This document shows, piece by piece, positions 37,901-52,500 of a stretch of 64,000 bases of DNA. A program made the translations under genes and the position numbers. Where the stretch lies: NCBI RefSeq assembly GCF_002078875.1, contig NC_034412.1:28551458-28615457 (forward strand), read 5' to 3'. This DNA is from Numida meleagris (taxonomy: Eukaryota; Chordata; Aves; Galliformes; Numididae). The notes beneath the pieces were generated by a model. That model had not been told where the DNA came from, made no database searches, and was given only the letters and a program-made list of their open reading frames with translations. The number at the start of each line of letters is the position of its first letter. The stretch's first letter is position 1.

Positions 37901-39284
37901 TTTAAAGCTGTTATGTTCTTACAGTAGGTAATTTGGATGGTGTTTTAATATTGAGATGCATGTTTTCAGCTGTAAGCATGCTAATATGCAGTCTGGTAAT
38001 GCGAAAATTCTTGAAACCTATTGTTACATGCTTGAATCTGCTGCATCATTTATATAGTGGAGATCTTTTTTCTTTTTTTCAGTTATGCCTTAAATTCAGA
38101 AAGATATCTTGTGCAGTTCATACTAATATAGAGGTTGTACCTCTAATGTCAGCTGTCAGGCTGACAGAACTGTGTCTGTTCATGCGGCAAACGCACAGTG
38201 TAGGCAGCTGAAACAGAAACAGGCTTTTTAAAATGGTCTGTCCCAAATGGCCTCCATCCTGCTGTGAATTCACTTACAGGGTGAATGAGACTACTGAAAA
38301 AGTTAGGTTTTAAGTCATATTTCATTTTGGAGTTCTACACCATTACTTTCTCTGTGATGCTCTTTATTGTGGTATCTCAATATCTTTAAAAGAGATTCTT
38401 CTGAACACGAAGTTCTCTGCTTCACTGAAAAGATTATTTCAGTAGTGAAACTCTGGGAAAACTGTAGTAAACACATATGTTTGACTTGCTAACTTTGTGA
38501 ATATCCTTCCATACCAAAAGCTCAATTTCATGTCCAGACTGCTCTCCATAGGGATCAGTTTCTGAATATATTTCCGGTGTGTCAAACAAGTGACCTGCAA
38601 GGAGTGGTATTACACCACTGCAAAACAAGCCTAATTGACAAACCTAATTGAGCCTGGAAGCAGGTCCCCCAGGCAATCTCAGAAACACTCACCACACCTG
38701 GATGTCTGCCTTATGTCATTCTTATTGCCCCTCTGGAAAACAGAGTTGATAGTCTTATGACATAATTCCATTCACTTCTTTTTGGAGAGAAACGGTCGCA
38801 TCTGTAGTGTGCGATATTGACAGAAGGGCTGTAAAAATGGAGGAGTCAACTTCTGGCTCTCACAGGCACAGACGACTCTGAGGAGGAAAACAGACTTCTT
38901 TTTTTTTTTTTTCCTGGATACATTACAGTACTCTAAATTTTATAACAGTGAATAAACTAAACAAGGGGAGAAATCTCTATTCTTTGTTTAGATAATGTGT
39001 GTTTATCCTCAAACTCAGAAAGGTTTTTATAGTCTAGCTGTAGATTCATGAAGAGTAGGTTTATAGAATGCTGAAAAACATGATTATACAACATTATTTT
39101 TTTTAAACTTATGTATATATGTATATATTTAACTGAAGAAAAGATAACTCCAAACGAATTTCAGAGTAGACGTAAGCTTTGCGTTTTCAAAGATTTTGAA
39201 AGGATAGGCAGCATTTCATAGTGTTCGCCAAACTTTTCTTTGCCTTCTTAGGGGCCATCTACCGTACTTTGTTCTTGTCCTGCA

Positions 39285-41570
39285 ATTGTTTGAGTTGGAA
39301 GGGACTTTTCCCTGCAATGAAATGGAACACCTACATCTAGATATGTAGCTCAGAGCCTCCTCCAGCCTGACCTTTAATGTTTCCAGGGACGGGGCTTCCA
39401 CCACGTCTCTGGGCAACCTGATCAGTGCTTCACCATCCCTATTGTAAAAATCTTCTTCCTTATATCCTATCTAAACTTCTCCTCCTTTGGTCTGAAACCA
39501 TTTCCCCTTGTCCTGTTGCAACAGACCCTGCTAAAGAATCCCCTTATTTTGTATAGCCCCCCTTTAGATACTGAAAGGCTGTGATGAGTTCTTCTCAGAT
39601 CTTTCTCTTCTCCAGGCAGAACTGCCCCAGATCTCTCAGCCTGTCCACATAGGGAAGATGTTTCATCCCTTGGATCAGTTTTGTGACCCCCCCGCACTGG
39701 ATGCGCTCCAGCAGGTCCATATCTCTCCTGCACTGAGGACTCCACATCTAGACACATTACTGCAGGTGAGGCCTCACCAGTGCAGAGTAGAGGGGCAGGA
39801 TCACCTCCCTTGACCTACTGGTCATGCTTCTTTTGATGCAGCCCAGGGTACGGTTGGTTTTCTGGGCTGTGAGGGCACACTGCTGGCTCATGTCCAGCTT
39901 ACCATCTACTCGTGCCCTCAGGTCCTTTTTGTCAGGGTTGTTCTCAATCCTTTTGTCACCTAGCTTGCATTGATAGTTGAGATTTCTGCAATCCATATGC
40001 AAGATCTTGCACTTGAATTTGTTGAACCTCATGAGGTTCACCTGGGCCCACTGCTTAAGCCTGTCTAGGTCTCTGGACAGCATCCAGTCCCTCAGGGATG
40101 TTGACTGCACCACAGAGCTTGGTGTCATCTGCAGACTTGCTGAGGGTGCACATTTGATCTCATTGTCCATGTCATTGATGAAGATATTAAAGAGCATTGA
40201 TACCCAGTGATGACCCCTGAGGGACACCACTCATCATAGATCTCCATCTAAACACTGAACCACTGACCACCACTCTCTGGGTATGATCTTGCAACCAGTT
40301 CCTCGTCCATCAATCAATCCATCCATCAAATCCATATCTTTCCAGTTTGGGGAGAAGGATGTTGTGAGGGACTGTGTCAAAGGCCTTACTGAAGTCCAGA
40401 TGGATGACATCAGTGATTCTGATGCAGTTACACCATCATAGAAGGCCACCAGGTTGGTTGGGCAAGACTTGCCCCTAGTGAAGCCCTACTGGTTGTTTCG
40501 TATCACCTCCGAGTCTTCCATGAGCCTTAGCATTCTTTCAGGAGTATCTGTTCCAAGATCTTCCCCAGAAAAGAGGTGAGACTGACAGGTCAGTAGCTCC
40601 CTGGGTCATCCTTTCTATCCTTCTTGAAAATGGATGTGACGTTGCCTTTTTTCCAGTTGCAAGGGACTTCACCTCACCATCATGACTTTTCAAATATCAT
40701 CAAGAGTGGTTTGGTGACTACATCAGCCAATTTCCTCAGGACTCTGGGATGCATCTCGTCCGGGACCCATAGACTTATGGTTGTTCAGATTCCTCAGGTA
40801 GTTGCAAATCTGGTCTTTGCTTACAGCAGGAGGGCCATTGCTCCACCAGTCTCCACCTTCCAAACTATCCTCTTGAGGGATGTGTGAAGAGCAGTTGCAA
40901 AAAAAGTTGTTGAGTACATCAGCCTTCTCCTTGTCTGTTGTTACTAGCTTGCCTGTATTGGTCACTACGAGTGGGGGTATACCCTCTTGGTCTCTCCTTT
41001 TCTGGTTGATGTACCTATAGAAGCCTTGCTTATTCTTCTTAGTGCCCCTTGCCAAGTCCACTTGCAGTTGGGCCTTGGCCTTCCTGACCCCATCCCTATG
41101 CAGCCTATCAGGATCACTGTAATCCTCCTAGGCTACCAGTCCCTGCTTTCGCTGCATGTGCATTTTCTTCTTGCTTTCCAGTTTGGCCAGCAGGTCCCAG
41201 TGCAGCAGTGCCTGTCTCTTGCCTTCCTTTCCTGACTTCCTCCACTTGGAGAGGTCTTGTGCCCTAAGGAAAGCTTCCTTAAAGATATGCAAGTTCTACT
41301 TGCTGCCTTTTCCTTGAGGATTGGTTTCCCACGGGGTTTTGTTGACTAACTCCCTGAAGAGCTAGAAATTGGCTTTCCTAAAGTTTAGAATTGAGATTTT
41401 CCTCTTTGTCTGTCCCATATCCCTCAGGAGTGTGAACTCCACCATTGCATGATCACTACAGCCCAAGCAGCCTCCAATCCTGATGTCATCAGTCAGTTCA
41501 CTTGTTAGCAAGCAAGAGGTCCAGTATTGCATCTCCCCTGGCAGGGCTGTGTGTTACTTGAGTGCAGTCT
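39285..41570 (-). mobile_element. Long, inactive CR1 LINE in antisense orientation
   Basis: On the minus strand this reads as about 2.3 kb of CR1, the dominant avian LINE. The linker region (41,061-40,723) shows the 'LNNHKSMGP' block. Next come reverse-transcriptase segments, with [15 protein letters not shown] motif A near 40,380 and the SADDTKL-type catalytic motif near 40,120. The 'LRPHLQ'-preceding thumb region and the 3' UTR near 39,300-39,440 follow. These blocks fall in different frames: a one-base gain near 40,740 and others near 40,400 and 40,100 break the ORF, so it is dead.

The catalytic-site segment is open only in a shifted frame. The 3' terminus at about 39,285 lacks a clear octamer repeat. 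The right edge, nearer the element's 5' end, is approximate. Confidence 0.9.
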
Positions 41571-42296
41571 ATTTCTCCCATCCCTGATCACAAACAGCCT
41601 GTCTTCCTCCCTGCTACATTCTTTCAGAGTTACAGCCATTGAAAGTGTGACTAGAAAAACCTTTGTGTATTTTCAGTTATCTCTTCCTACGACATTTTTC
41701 TTTGCTAAGAAAGTGCCAACTGTTGATTTGTTGATGTGTTTTGATGGATGTTCACTCTTCATATCTGCTGCTTATCTTTTACTTTTTTCAATCTCATCTC
41801 TTTCATTGTTCCTATGACAAATTTCCTCACTTTTGGATTCCCCTTCACTGAGTGCACTTCCTTGCTTTTTCCTGTGCTGCTTGTCCAGTAGGATTCTCTT
41901 CTTTGTGTACCCTTAACTTATTCTTATCTGGGTTGCGGGTAGCGATTATTTCCTTTAAATGTAACTTCTAACTTTCTGTAAGGTTATCCTCTAGCGCTCT
42001 GATAGTTCTGTAGCAAAGCAACTGGACAGCTATGTCCATCGCTGGAAAGGAGAAGAATGGGAGGACTGTGCCTTACCAAGTGTTGTCAGATGCCTAGAAC
42101 TGGAAGAGTACTTAGTGGACTGCCAGTGATCTGTTAAACACTGCATGTTAAATTCTGATATATCCACCTATAAATATTTATACGGAACACATACCTGAAC
42201 CTTCTGTCTCTGTTTGACTCATGTACGTAAATACCAAGATCTGATGTGAAGACTATCCTTGCCAGACGGTAGAAGTACTAGAAGTACTTGAAATTG

Positions 42297-42333
42297 TATT
42301 CATTTCAAGTACTAGAAGTACTTGAAATGAATA
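42297..42333. repeat. Perfect 17-bp-arm stem-loop with 3-nt loop, plus partial copies
   Basis: The arm at 42,297-42,313 (ending atttcaagtact) and the arm at 42,317-42,333 (starting agtacttgaaat) are exact reverse complements around aga. Immediately upstream, 42,271-42,294 repeats agaagtactagaagtacttgaaat-type sequence, so the agtacttgaaat unit occurs twice in direct orientation and once inverted. The pattern resembles a local template-switch or fold-back replication event. Confidence 0.9.
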
Positions 42334-43480
42334 ATAATACATCAGAAGAGATGGAGCTGGGGAGTGTGAAGGTGAAGGCCGTGCCATAGGCATGTGTAGA
42401 GGGCCTGTGGTGCAACTCTGAGCAGATGCACAACCCATGGGATGAGTGGTTGCTCTAGCAGGCTACTTCAGAGGCAGTTCTTACCAATTGCCTGTGTCAT
42501 GGTCTGCATGTGAAAATTTAGAGTGACTATAAACCTGTGCGCATCAAGTGTTTGAGAATATTTGAGCACAGATAGCTCTTACAGAGCAATAATACTTCAG
42601 AATGTAAGTTTGTGGTTTCTTTTTCAATGTTTAAAAACAGAGATAGGCAAGAAGCCCAAAATACCCCCCAAATCATTTCATTTTTCTAAAATAGCCTGTG
42701 TTGTTTTGGTTTTTTTTTACATTTGTCTAGAGATATGTGGAATATGATGCATAATGGGATGCATAGAGTATATGTAGCTAGCTTTCATGCTGTATTTTTT
42801 AGGAAGATAAATAATTTACTGGAAAATTATTTGGAGTTTTTTAAATTCATATTCACAATTACAGACAATCGCAGAACAATATGCCTGGTCTGAGGTATAC
42901 TTCTAGTCATTTAAAATGTATGAACGTTCTTAGCAACAATTTCTGTTATGTGAAGCACTTAAATTATAACTTTGCTTAAATTTTGTGCAAATTAGGTAGC
43001 AACTTTAAAATTAAAGTAAAATAGCAAAATAGAGTTCAGCTGTGTTAGGACTGTCCCTCTCTGTCTAGTGGCACATCCTAATGGGGGTCAAGTGTTCAGA
43101 GGTTTCTAGGTTAGTATTCTTATATGCCATTGACAAAATATCAGGTGTTTGGTAGTGCAGTAAGGAATAGTAGCATTGGAACGCTTATCTAACCAGGAAA
43201 TACCAAAATCACATCAGAACACAAAAATAGAAAGATATTGATTGCAGAAATTATTTTCTGTGCAGTGAGATTTGAATCTAGAAATAATCTGTATTGGTGA
43301 ATTTCTGTCATTTTCCTGCAAAAATGTAATGGCATTTGAAAGGTGTCAGTACTTCTTCAGCAACATAATGTTCCTTGGGTACTCTAAACTCTATAGTGTA
43401 GCTTAAATATCTCATCTTAGAAGTGAAGTGGCATGGACAGTGGCTGAGAGGAATACATTGAAAGAGCTGTGTATATGCAT

Positions 43481-43525
43481 TATGTTATTCTCATACTGGC
43501 AGTATGTTAATTCTCATACTGGCAG
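43481..43525 (+). repeat. Tandem duplication, 22/23-bp unit
   Basis: tatgttattctcatactggc plus ag (43,481-43,502) is followed directly by a second copy with one inserted a (43,503-43,525). It is a recent slippage-type duplication with no gene association. Confidence 0.9.
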
Positions 43526-46500
43526 TAGTTGAACGTATTCCTAGTAATAACAGTAATTGCTATTAAACAAAAGTAAGCCCATTTTATTGATGCCTGACAC
43601 TGTAACAGATGCTCGTTAGGTATAATTCTACTATCGTAGATATTGTTGCACTGAAGATCTTCGACATTTTTCCTCTTTCCCCAATAAAGAAGAAAGGACT
43701 TTGAAAATGGCATAGCAATTCTGGAAATAGTGGCCAAGTTACAGAACGTCTCTGTGTTTCCAGATGATGAACTCAGATGTAAAGAAAATAATTTCCAGTG
43801 GTTCTTATATAATAAAAAGATTCATCTAAACAGTTCATTGCTCAGCCAATTATATTTGCTTTTGGGAGAGTAGTTTTAGAACAACTCTGCGGGTGTGAGA
43901 ACATGACAATGAACTGCCCAATTTCTCCATCTGGTAAAATGTCCTTATAACAAATTTGTGTGCATCTTCATTTTTTACTTGAACTTGCTTTCCCCCTTAT
44001 TCAACATTTCTCTTATGATTGTTCTCTTACTTCAGTTTTATTTGCAAGTGAGTTAAAATTCATTCCTTGACAGCTGTTTTCATACTTTAAAGTGTGTATT
44101 TCATCCCTTGCAAAGGTGTGTGCACGTAGAGGTCAGTCGATGAATTCGGTATTTTGTGTTCAGGCAATCTGCTTAACCCCTCTTTGACTAAGAGTATGTT
44201 TCAGTGCAAAGTTGCCAGTGTCATTATGAAGCCATATTACCCATTTTCTAGTGATCTTCGTTTTATCTTTATCCATCTGCCAACACTTTTGTCATCATAG
44301 ACAAAGACTTAGCAGCTTTTAACCACACCATTGTACAAGACTATTGATTCAGAACTAAATTCTGGAACTTTTATTCTGTTGTTATTGATATACTATAATA
44401 GCATTAGGTTCTGAAAACCAGTATGGATTATTCTTTCGTGCATGGAAAGGGATTATTAAAACAAACTAAAAAAAAAAAACAGCCAATGTAGCCTCAGACA
44501 AAAATAATAAGAATTTAAAGTAGCTAAATAATCAGGTTTGTGCTGGTGTTTTATTCAGTGAAGGATAAGTTATTGGAAAAAGTGTTTGAAGAAAATGGAT
44601 TAAAAAGATGTTCATCTTAGAAAACTGAGAATTATGAAGAAGGGACATGAAAAATGTGCAATTTCAGGAATTATACAAGAAGAATTTTAAAAAAATCTAA
44701 CTTCATTAATCTTTTAAATTCAGAACTGAGTCGAGGGGATATTTTTTTTCCAACTTTTTTTCTAACTTTTTTAGATTGAAGTCTGTTATACTGTTACACT
44801 GAGGCAGTGTTCAGATATGGGACTTGACATTTACATAGCAGGAGAAACCAAAGCTTTGATAATGATAGTGATAACATTTTAAGTGGATGTTATATCTCAG
44901 GCTTCAGAGTTTAAGCCAGTCTTTAGTATCTGGAAACCAAGATGAACCCTAGCGTGTGGCAAGATTATCCTTGTTCCCCCATCAGATTCTTGTTCCTCTC
45001 TGAAGCAGCTGGTAGCAACTGCTGTCAGAGACAGGACCTTGGACGTGATCCAGTGTTGCAGTTCCTTTGTTTCTAAGCCTTCCCTAACAAAAACTCAGGT
45101 CTTGTAGCATGCCTTAAAGATAAATGCAGTTTGGATCTTTTGGGAAGTGAGTGAATTTCAAGTCTTAGTATGACTGCAAAGGCGTAGAATAATATTTCAT
45201 GAAGATGAATGTATGTAAGCACAGAAAGAAAGCTACATTTATCTAATGTTTATAGATTCTTTCTTTTAATGTTCTCCATGTAAATGCAGCACTTCCATGC
45301 TTGCCTTTAGACGCATGTATGCACATGCTTGCCTGATTACCTAAGGAAGTATCACTAAAGCATAGATGCCTGTAGAATTATCTATTAAAAAAACTTGAAA
45401 GTTGCGTATACAGGTTGCGTGGGTGCCTTTATTTGTTTCTTTTTTTGCTGCACTGGGAAACATGGTGTTAGCCTCTGTCTTAAGCCTGATCTGAAGGCTA
45501 TTGAACTCGGTGGGAAGGTTTCTAGTTACTTCAGAGATAATTTTTATAGGTAAATAAGTAGTAAAGTGCAGAGCTGACTAATTTACTCCTGTGTACTTGG
45601 GCCATGGCTCACTTGTATTCATGTGCTCACATGCCTTTCACGTTAGTGAATATGGATTTTTGCCCCAGTTTCTGCTATTGTCATCACTAACGCAAGAGTA
45701 TCGTGAAATTTTACATTCAGTGACCTTGTGATTGCAGGTTCTCTCTTGCTGGTCTGGGATGTGAATAAAATCCAGCAGCTTGCAACACCATCTGATTTTT
45801 TTTCAACACCCCTCACCTCAGAAGTGTCAGGATAAGAGTGGATTTAGATTATTACAGTATTTTTTTTTTCAGTCTTTAGAGGTGGGTTTCTTGTCATAGC
45901 TGAATTGTTCCATCTGACGAATGACTGAAAATGCTGACAAACATGATGGTTTCTATTGTACATGCAGTTCCTTATCTGTGTAATTTCAAGAAATATAGTC
46001 AAAGATAATAATCTGTTTGTTACAAAATACTGAAGACATTGGAAACTGGTCTCAATATGGTTTGTAAGAACAACAGCCCAACGTGTACCCATAGCTAATG
46101 TTTGACAAGCACAGAAATTCTCTTCAGCAGTTTGCAAAACCACAACTTTAGAAAGTTTCTTATCCTAGCATATCTCAGTGGCTTGCTAGAAGGGGGATCT
46201 TGGGAAACTAGGAGGAACAAATGAAGGAACAAATGTGCTAATTTCTTCTTTTATATAATAAGTAGAAGAATTAACTAAGTGATGAAATAACAGCAGAAAA
46301 GTTTGTTTTTCCAGAGCTACTTATAGTTTGTATGGATTGCAAAAGCTCTAGATTGCAGCATTGGTGTGTTATAATGGCATAGCCTAAGTCAATGCAAATC
46401 TCATATTTAAGCACACAATTCCTTACTTTCATGTTTCCAAACATGTGTTTTCTTTCTCATACTGGTTTTTCAGTGTTTTGAACTTCATTCACATCCTGAG

Positions 46501-49500
46501 CGGGAAATGCAGGTGGCATATGGCGCTAGAATTGTCTGAGGCTGTCTGTTTGAAGAAAGTTCTTTGTTTGGCTTTAGTTACAAAGTTTTCTGGAGTTATT
46601 TAGCAGAGGAAGGAAGGAGAAAAATCTTTGCCCATCATGAAAAGGTTCTGAAACTGAACTGCTTCATGAACAAAGACCTCTTGCTCCCTGAATAGTAGTG
46701 AGAGCAGTGGAGAAGAGAACGTGTAGGAGAGCTGTTTCTTTTTTTCAGTCTTTTATCTGCATTCTTGAGGATGAAACCTCTTGACACATGGAATATGGAT
46801 GAAAATGCAGAAAGCCAATTGAGACCTTTTGGATGTTTTCACTGATAGCACCTTATTTTGGGAATAGCTGAATTAAATGTGAATTTGTAGCACTGATGGA
46901 TCACAGTTTCTATGTCTGCAAAAGTGAAGCTTGAGTAAAGAAAAATAACATAGGTTTCCTTTTGCTTTCTGAAAGTGAGCCAAGTATGGGGATGCCTCTG
47001 ATCAGAAATGATGTTTATAGATGTATTCAAATTGTGAGGGAGCTAAAAACTGAAATTCTCTGGAGATAAATGCTAGCTATTCTTTGGTGATTTAAGTTGT
47101 TGTAATTTTTTTTTTAACTTAGACTAAACTATTTTTTCTTAGCTCTTTCTAGAGAGTGATGGACAATCCATTATGTTTGTTTATATTATGTTATGGAATT
47201 TCACAACATATGCTCTGTTTTTGCTGATTTGTTTGTCTACTCATTCTAGACCTGATGATGCTGTAGGTAGTCAAAGACATGTTGATTGTAAATGTAAATC
47301 TTTTGTGTGTTTTACCTAAGTATGAACAAGCTCAAACTAAAGGCACTAAGGAAAAATCATCAGAAATTAATACAAGTATTACCTTCTAATTGCCAATTTT
47401 TGTAGAAGAATAAAAATTACTTTACCTTGGTTACTGCTCGAGTCCTCTGGCTTGGCTTCATTGACCTGAAATGTCCTAGGTCATTCCAGCGGAGAAATCC
47501 TGTCCTCTCTTTTCAATAAGCAGATGATATGCCACAGAAATCAGCAAAGATCTAGATAAGATATTGAATCTACTTGCATGTGCTAAGGAAACAAATTAGC
47601 ATCCCCATTCTTAAGTGCTAATCACTTCTGATTGCTTTTAGTTCTTTATGGCTGTTCTGGTACCAAGATAAACCCTGCCAACAGCTGGCTGCTGCCTCCA
47701 AGGGAGGAGGCATGGCAGGATGTCAGAAAGGTACTGACTTGCTCATGCACTGATAAAGTGGCATGCAGGATGCATGGATTCTCCAGAGCATGGCCAAGCA
47801 TGCACTGCACCTTTTCTTCCCCCACTCTTCATAATCAGTTTTGAATTTAGTTTCCCTTCCTGTTTCGTGTTGTTTTTTTTTTGTTTGTTTTGATATATTT
47901 TTTTCCTGCTGAAAAGACACAGGAGCTTGTGGTCCAGGCTGGCTAGGTGCTTAGAGAAGTCATGTGAAATAGGCAGACACCACAGTGTGGGTTATCTGCC
48001 AGGAGAAGACAGACAAGCAGGTAAAAACTGAGGTGCTGAATGAAAAGATTATCCTGTTCTGAGCCCTCTGCAGCTGTAGATGTGTTCTGACTGGAGATGA
48101 AACTGCTCTCTGTATCCAGCTGCTGCGAAGGCAGTAACTTTTAATTAAAACAATGATAGGCATATCAAAATTCCTAGTGGTCTACTGTTCCAACATGTTA
48201 TTCAGATAAATATGGAGGAATTCTTCTCACACAGGTCTTGTGTTTTTACTTCTTCACACTGCTGTGGACTGTTTAGTAGTTCAAAAGAACTGTTAAAATG
48301 CCATAGCTTATAAATATAGATGGCATATATGAAAGTTTGTTAGACTTTTTATTTGTGTAAGGTTCATCCAGGGAAAGTAACTGTATTTGCTTGGACTGTC
48401 ATGCCTAGGGTAACACTACCTTGTTTCTTGCCATGAGATCCAGCAGGTCCTGTAGGTGAGATATGGAAGAGCCTGCACCAAGGATGTGTAACTGGCCTGG
48501 GCTGTGTGCGCTGCGTGGGAGGGAACTGCCCAAGGTGGGGATCCGCCTTGACAGCAGTCAAGGAGGGTGTTTTTCCCCCCTTGAAAACTGATCTCCTAAT
48601 TTTTTTAATCTGATTTACATTTCCTGACACATTTATTCAGGGAAATCAAATGCATTATGTTTATATGCTGCAGTGTTTAAGGTGGAATTCTATACCTAGA
48701 CTGCAGTTCCTTTTAAGATCTGTTGTTAACGTCTAATGAGATAAATGGCATGGTGATGTTCACCTCCATAAGGTCAGAATTTGTACCTGAGAAAAAATTA
48801 AATGTAGGTATCCTTTTTTTTTCTTTTTTTTTTTTCCCCTAAAGGTACATAATACCTGTTGCCTCTTGCCTCTGTTGTAACTAGTTTTTGTGTTGTGATG
48901 TTTTAAAATCACTGGTCACTTTCACTTGGCTGCAAAGGAAAAGTCATCTAAAATGTTTTTGTTGTCATTCCCCCTCTACAGTGGGGAAATCATATAGAAA
49001 TATGACGGTGCAGCAAGGGCAAGCATAGAGGACTGTTCTGAGTCAAAAGCCAACGTACATCATTAGGAACACTCCTATTATCTGGAAGTCTGACTTCCTG
49101 TCTCAGTTTCCTTGTGGGTCTAAATGAATGGCAGAAGAAACGGAACTCTTTCCTGCTTGGCCAAAACCTACGCTGAATTACTCCTTTGGCTACAAGCCAT
49201 ACTGTGCTCAGGAAAAAATCCTGCAGCTCCCCCCTGAGTCTGGAGAGTACTTGCTGCACTTCCTAAGGGCGGATGCAGCAAAATTTAGGAAGCCTATGTT
49301 TGCAAGACAGACCCAACTTGTCTGTGAATGTTGCAGGTTGTAATTGTATTTATTGATTTATTTATTTTGCTATGGGTGAATGTGTAAAATTCCTCAAGAA
49401 TTGTTTAAGAAATGAAGCATGTTTGTTTTCCCGTATTGGGGAAATTACGTTATTATAATGAAAATGATATAGTGTGTCATACAAAAACTACCAAATGCAC

Positions 49501-52500
49501 ATTTAAAATAGAAGTACTTTCAGACATGCATTCAGTTCAATAGCTATGTTCCTACCTTTTTTTTCCAGAAGATTTACCACATCAATTAGTATATGTGCTG
49601 AAGTTCTAAATATAGTGTTATTGAAGAGCATAAAAATAGTCTAATAAAGATTTTTTTCATCTGCAGTTTAAAAATGAATCATACGTGATGGAACATAAGT
49701 TGCAGATATTCTATTAAGTGCTGTTTCCATATATGATGCATGTCTCTTGTTCTATGTATGGAACAAGATTTTTGAAAACACTTTCATGTTTTTTTATTTG
49801 TTGACTTTGGTGCGTTTTCTCTAACAAATATATTAAAGAAGCAAAACATTCAGAATCCTATTGTAGCTCTGATTTAAATTAAAGCTACAGCACCAAAATT
49901 TCAGTTCAGTTGATCCTGTCAACTTTTTTACTGTTTTCACTACATTTGGCACGTAAGCAATCCACAGCTGATTCAGAGCAAGTTTAACAAAATGTACACC
50001 ATTTCCCAATTGATTTTCAGTATATTAGACAAGAAACTGGGACAGTTTTTTGCCATGCATCCAAAAGTAAAAATGTTCTTGATCCACCGGAGACAAGAAA
50101 AGCCCACTTACAGGCCTGATGTTGAGGCCACCGTTGCTTTTGGTGAAGCAGGACAACTGAGTCATGCCCATCTTTACTGCCTTTTTACATTTTTATTTTT
50201 TATTTTTAAGGCAGTTATTTGACATTTATGTCCTGATTTCGCAAATGGAAAGCTGAGAGATCTCATTCCTTCCCATTACTTTTTTATTTTTTTCCACCCG
50301 GCAATGCCACTTCACTCTTTCTGTTGCCCCTAAGAGTCATTTTTCTCCCAGTTATTCTTTCTCATGTTTCCTCCTAATTCAGAGGAAGAGGGAGAAGAGA
50401 CTCCTGTGCCTCCGTCTGCTGCTCTCAGGGGGACGCTGGTGAGATGCCAGTGAATGTTCCTCATCCTTTGCAAACAGCGCAAAACATAAGATTTCAGTGA
50501 ACATATGGGAGAAATGTTGGTGTGCTGCTACTGTGGCAATGTCCACAGTTGAGAATTTGTCGTTATTCTAAAAATGTGTGAAATAGTTCCACATAATAAG
50601 TGAAAAAAGCAACTCTTCTGTTGGATTTTTTGAGCCCTAAGGAGAGGTTAGTGGTGCAGAGGGAAGTGTAAATATGTATGAGGATATAATACCATATATG
50701 TATACGTTTTTAAGTTTGTGTGAGAATGAGGTTCATGGTAACTCACTGGACAGTAAATTTGATGGGCAATTAAACACAAACTGATTATATAAGCTCAGTT
50801 TAGTTTTCATATATTTTTTAAGTAGAAACAAAATAATATTGAAAGCTAGTAATATATAATTTAATTAAAACTGCTGATCAGAGGAGAATAAGAAAATTAT
50901 GCTCTTGATTATAGACATGGAATTATTTTTTTGCCAATACAAACCAACTGATCGGGTAGCATGCAAAATGTTGAAGTAGATACAATGGAGTTGTGAGAAA
51001 TCAAAGTGCCTGCGTTATTTATGCTTTGCTTCTTGCAGAAACAGGAATAGTCTTTATGGGAAGGGTCAAATTCAGCTTCATTATAAACCCAAGCTGTAAC
51101 TTGCTCCTGGTTTTACCCAAGGGTAGGTTTGGTTAAAAATCATGTTGCTAGTTGTTCAATTAATTTGCTTGTATGTTTTTTTTTTTTTGTTTTTTTTTTA
51201 ATCTCACGTGGTAATTGATGGAGAACTGAAGGCTTGATAATGCTTTCTTGTAGCAGGGATTATATTATTTCCATGTCCTTTGACTTTTTTCCCTATATTT
51301 TTATTTTTATGCGGGAGAGGCTATTCTCACCACTTGTGATCTATATTATTTCCTGCAGTTAAGTGTTTATGTTCTTTCTGAAGGAAAGCTACAAGGTAAC
51401 AAATTTTGCTACTGCATGCACAAACAAGGCAAAATTTGTCTCAGCTGTTTATCTTCTTTTTCATCCTGTCTTGTGAAGCATGGATTTGGGTCCACTACTG
51501 GATGCTTAGCTTTCAGACAGAATTCTGAGGATCTTAAGTAATATTTAGCCTAATGCTTTTCACCCATATTGCACATTGCTGAACTATATAGCTGTTTAGT
51601 GTCTGTATTCATTGTCATATTTATCTTATGATATTGTAGACACACTGTGAGTGTGCAAAGAGGATTAGCGTAACTGTGTAGATTAGCCTATGGATTGTTT
51701 GGTTTTGATGTCTGGAATATAGTTAGTATTAAAATGTGATACGTATTGATACACCCAGTGACATATCTGTGAGAAAACTTCATCAGTGCATCACAGAGTA
51801 GTAGACGTGTAATCAAAAAAATAAAAATATTCCTTAGGAGGAATGCCTGGGGGAGTTGGTTGGAGTTTGGTTGACTGGAGCTGTCAAGTTCCTGTTCAAG
51901 AAAAGTTAACCGATTAGAAAGAAACCAGCTAATTGTAAGATTATTATTCCCGTTGCTGCTTGTATAAATTACACTGCATTTTAATTCTTACCTGTATGGG
52001 TAACAGTGGTAGATTACTATCATCATTGTTATTTTAGGTCATCAGCTTAGATTTGGGATACCTGTTATACTAAAACATTTGCAAATTTTGGTTGTAAAAT
52101 GTCTGCTTCACTCATGCTATTGAAATGAACACTCTTGGTTACAGAGTGAGACTTCAGTCTCTTTCACTGAGCTCTATCAAGATCAATTAAAGTTGAGGAT
52201 GTTGGGATGTTTAACTGTAGAGTATGCTGACATGAGACAGTTTGATAAATGAAGTGTAACCTTGAAGAAGTGCATGAACTGGAGATTGTGAATATTTTAT
52301 GGAATTTGGTACTATAAATGAAAAATGGGAAATTGCTGTAATTAGTTGTTTTAGATAAAATCTTTCATGAGTGTTTTCCAGCCGTTTCACTGGCTGATGG
52401 GACAGCCTAACATTATTAAGAGTAGTAAAATCTGCCTGGGAAACACTTTTCCCATTTGAAGATAACTTCCTTTAAAAGCTTACTGCTCTATGTAGTATGC

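Noticed and set aside
39467..41061. Several minus-strand frames (96, 157, 71 and 112 codons) as separate genes
   Set aside because: All are frame-broken parts of one CR1 element and were merged into that feature.
49128..49343. 71-codon plus-strand frame with protein-like composition
   Set aside because: I recognise no family. It overlaps an 89-codon minus-strand frame, and there are no splice sites or a start context to support it.
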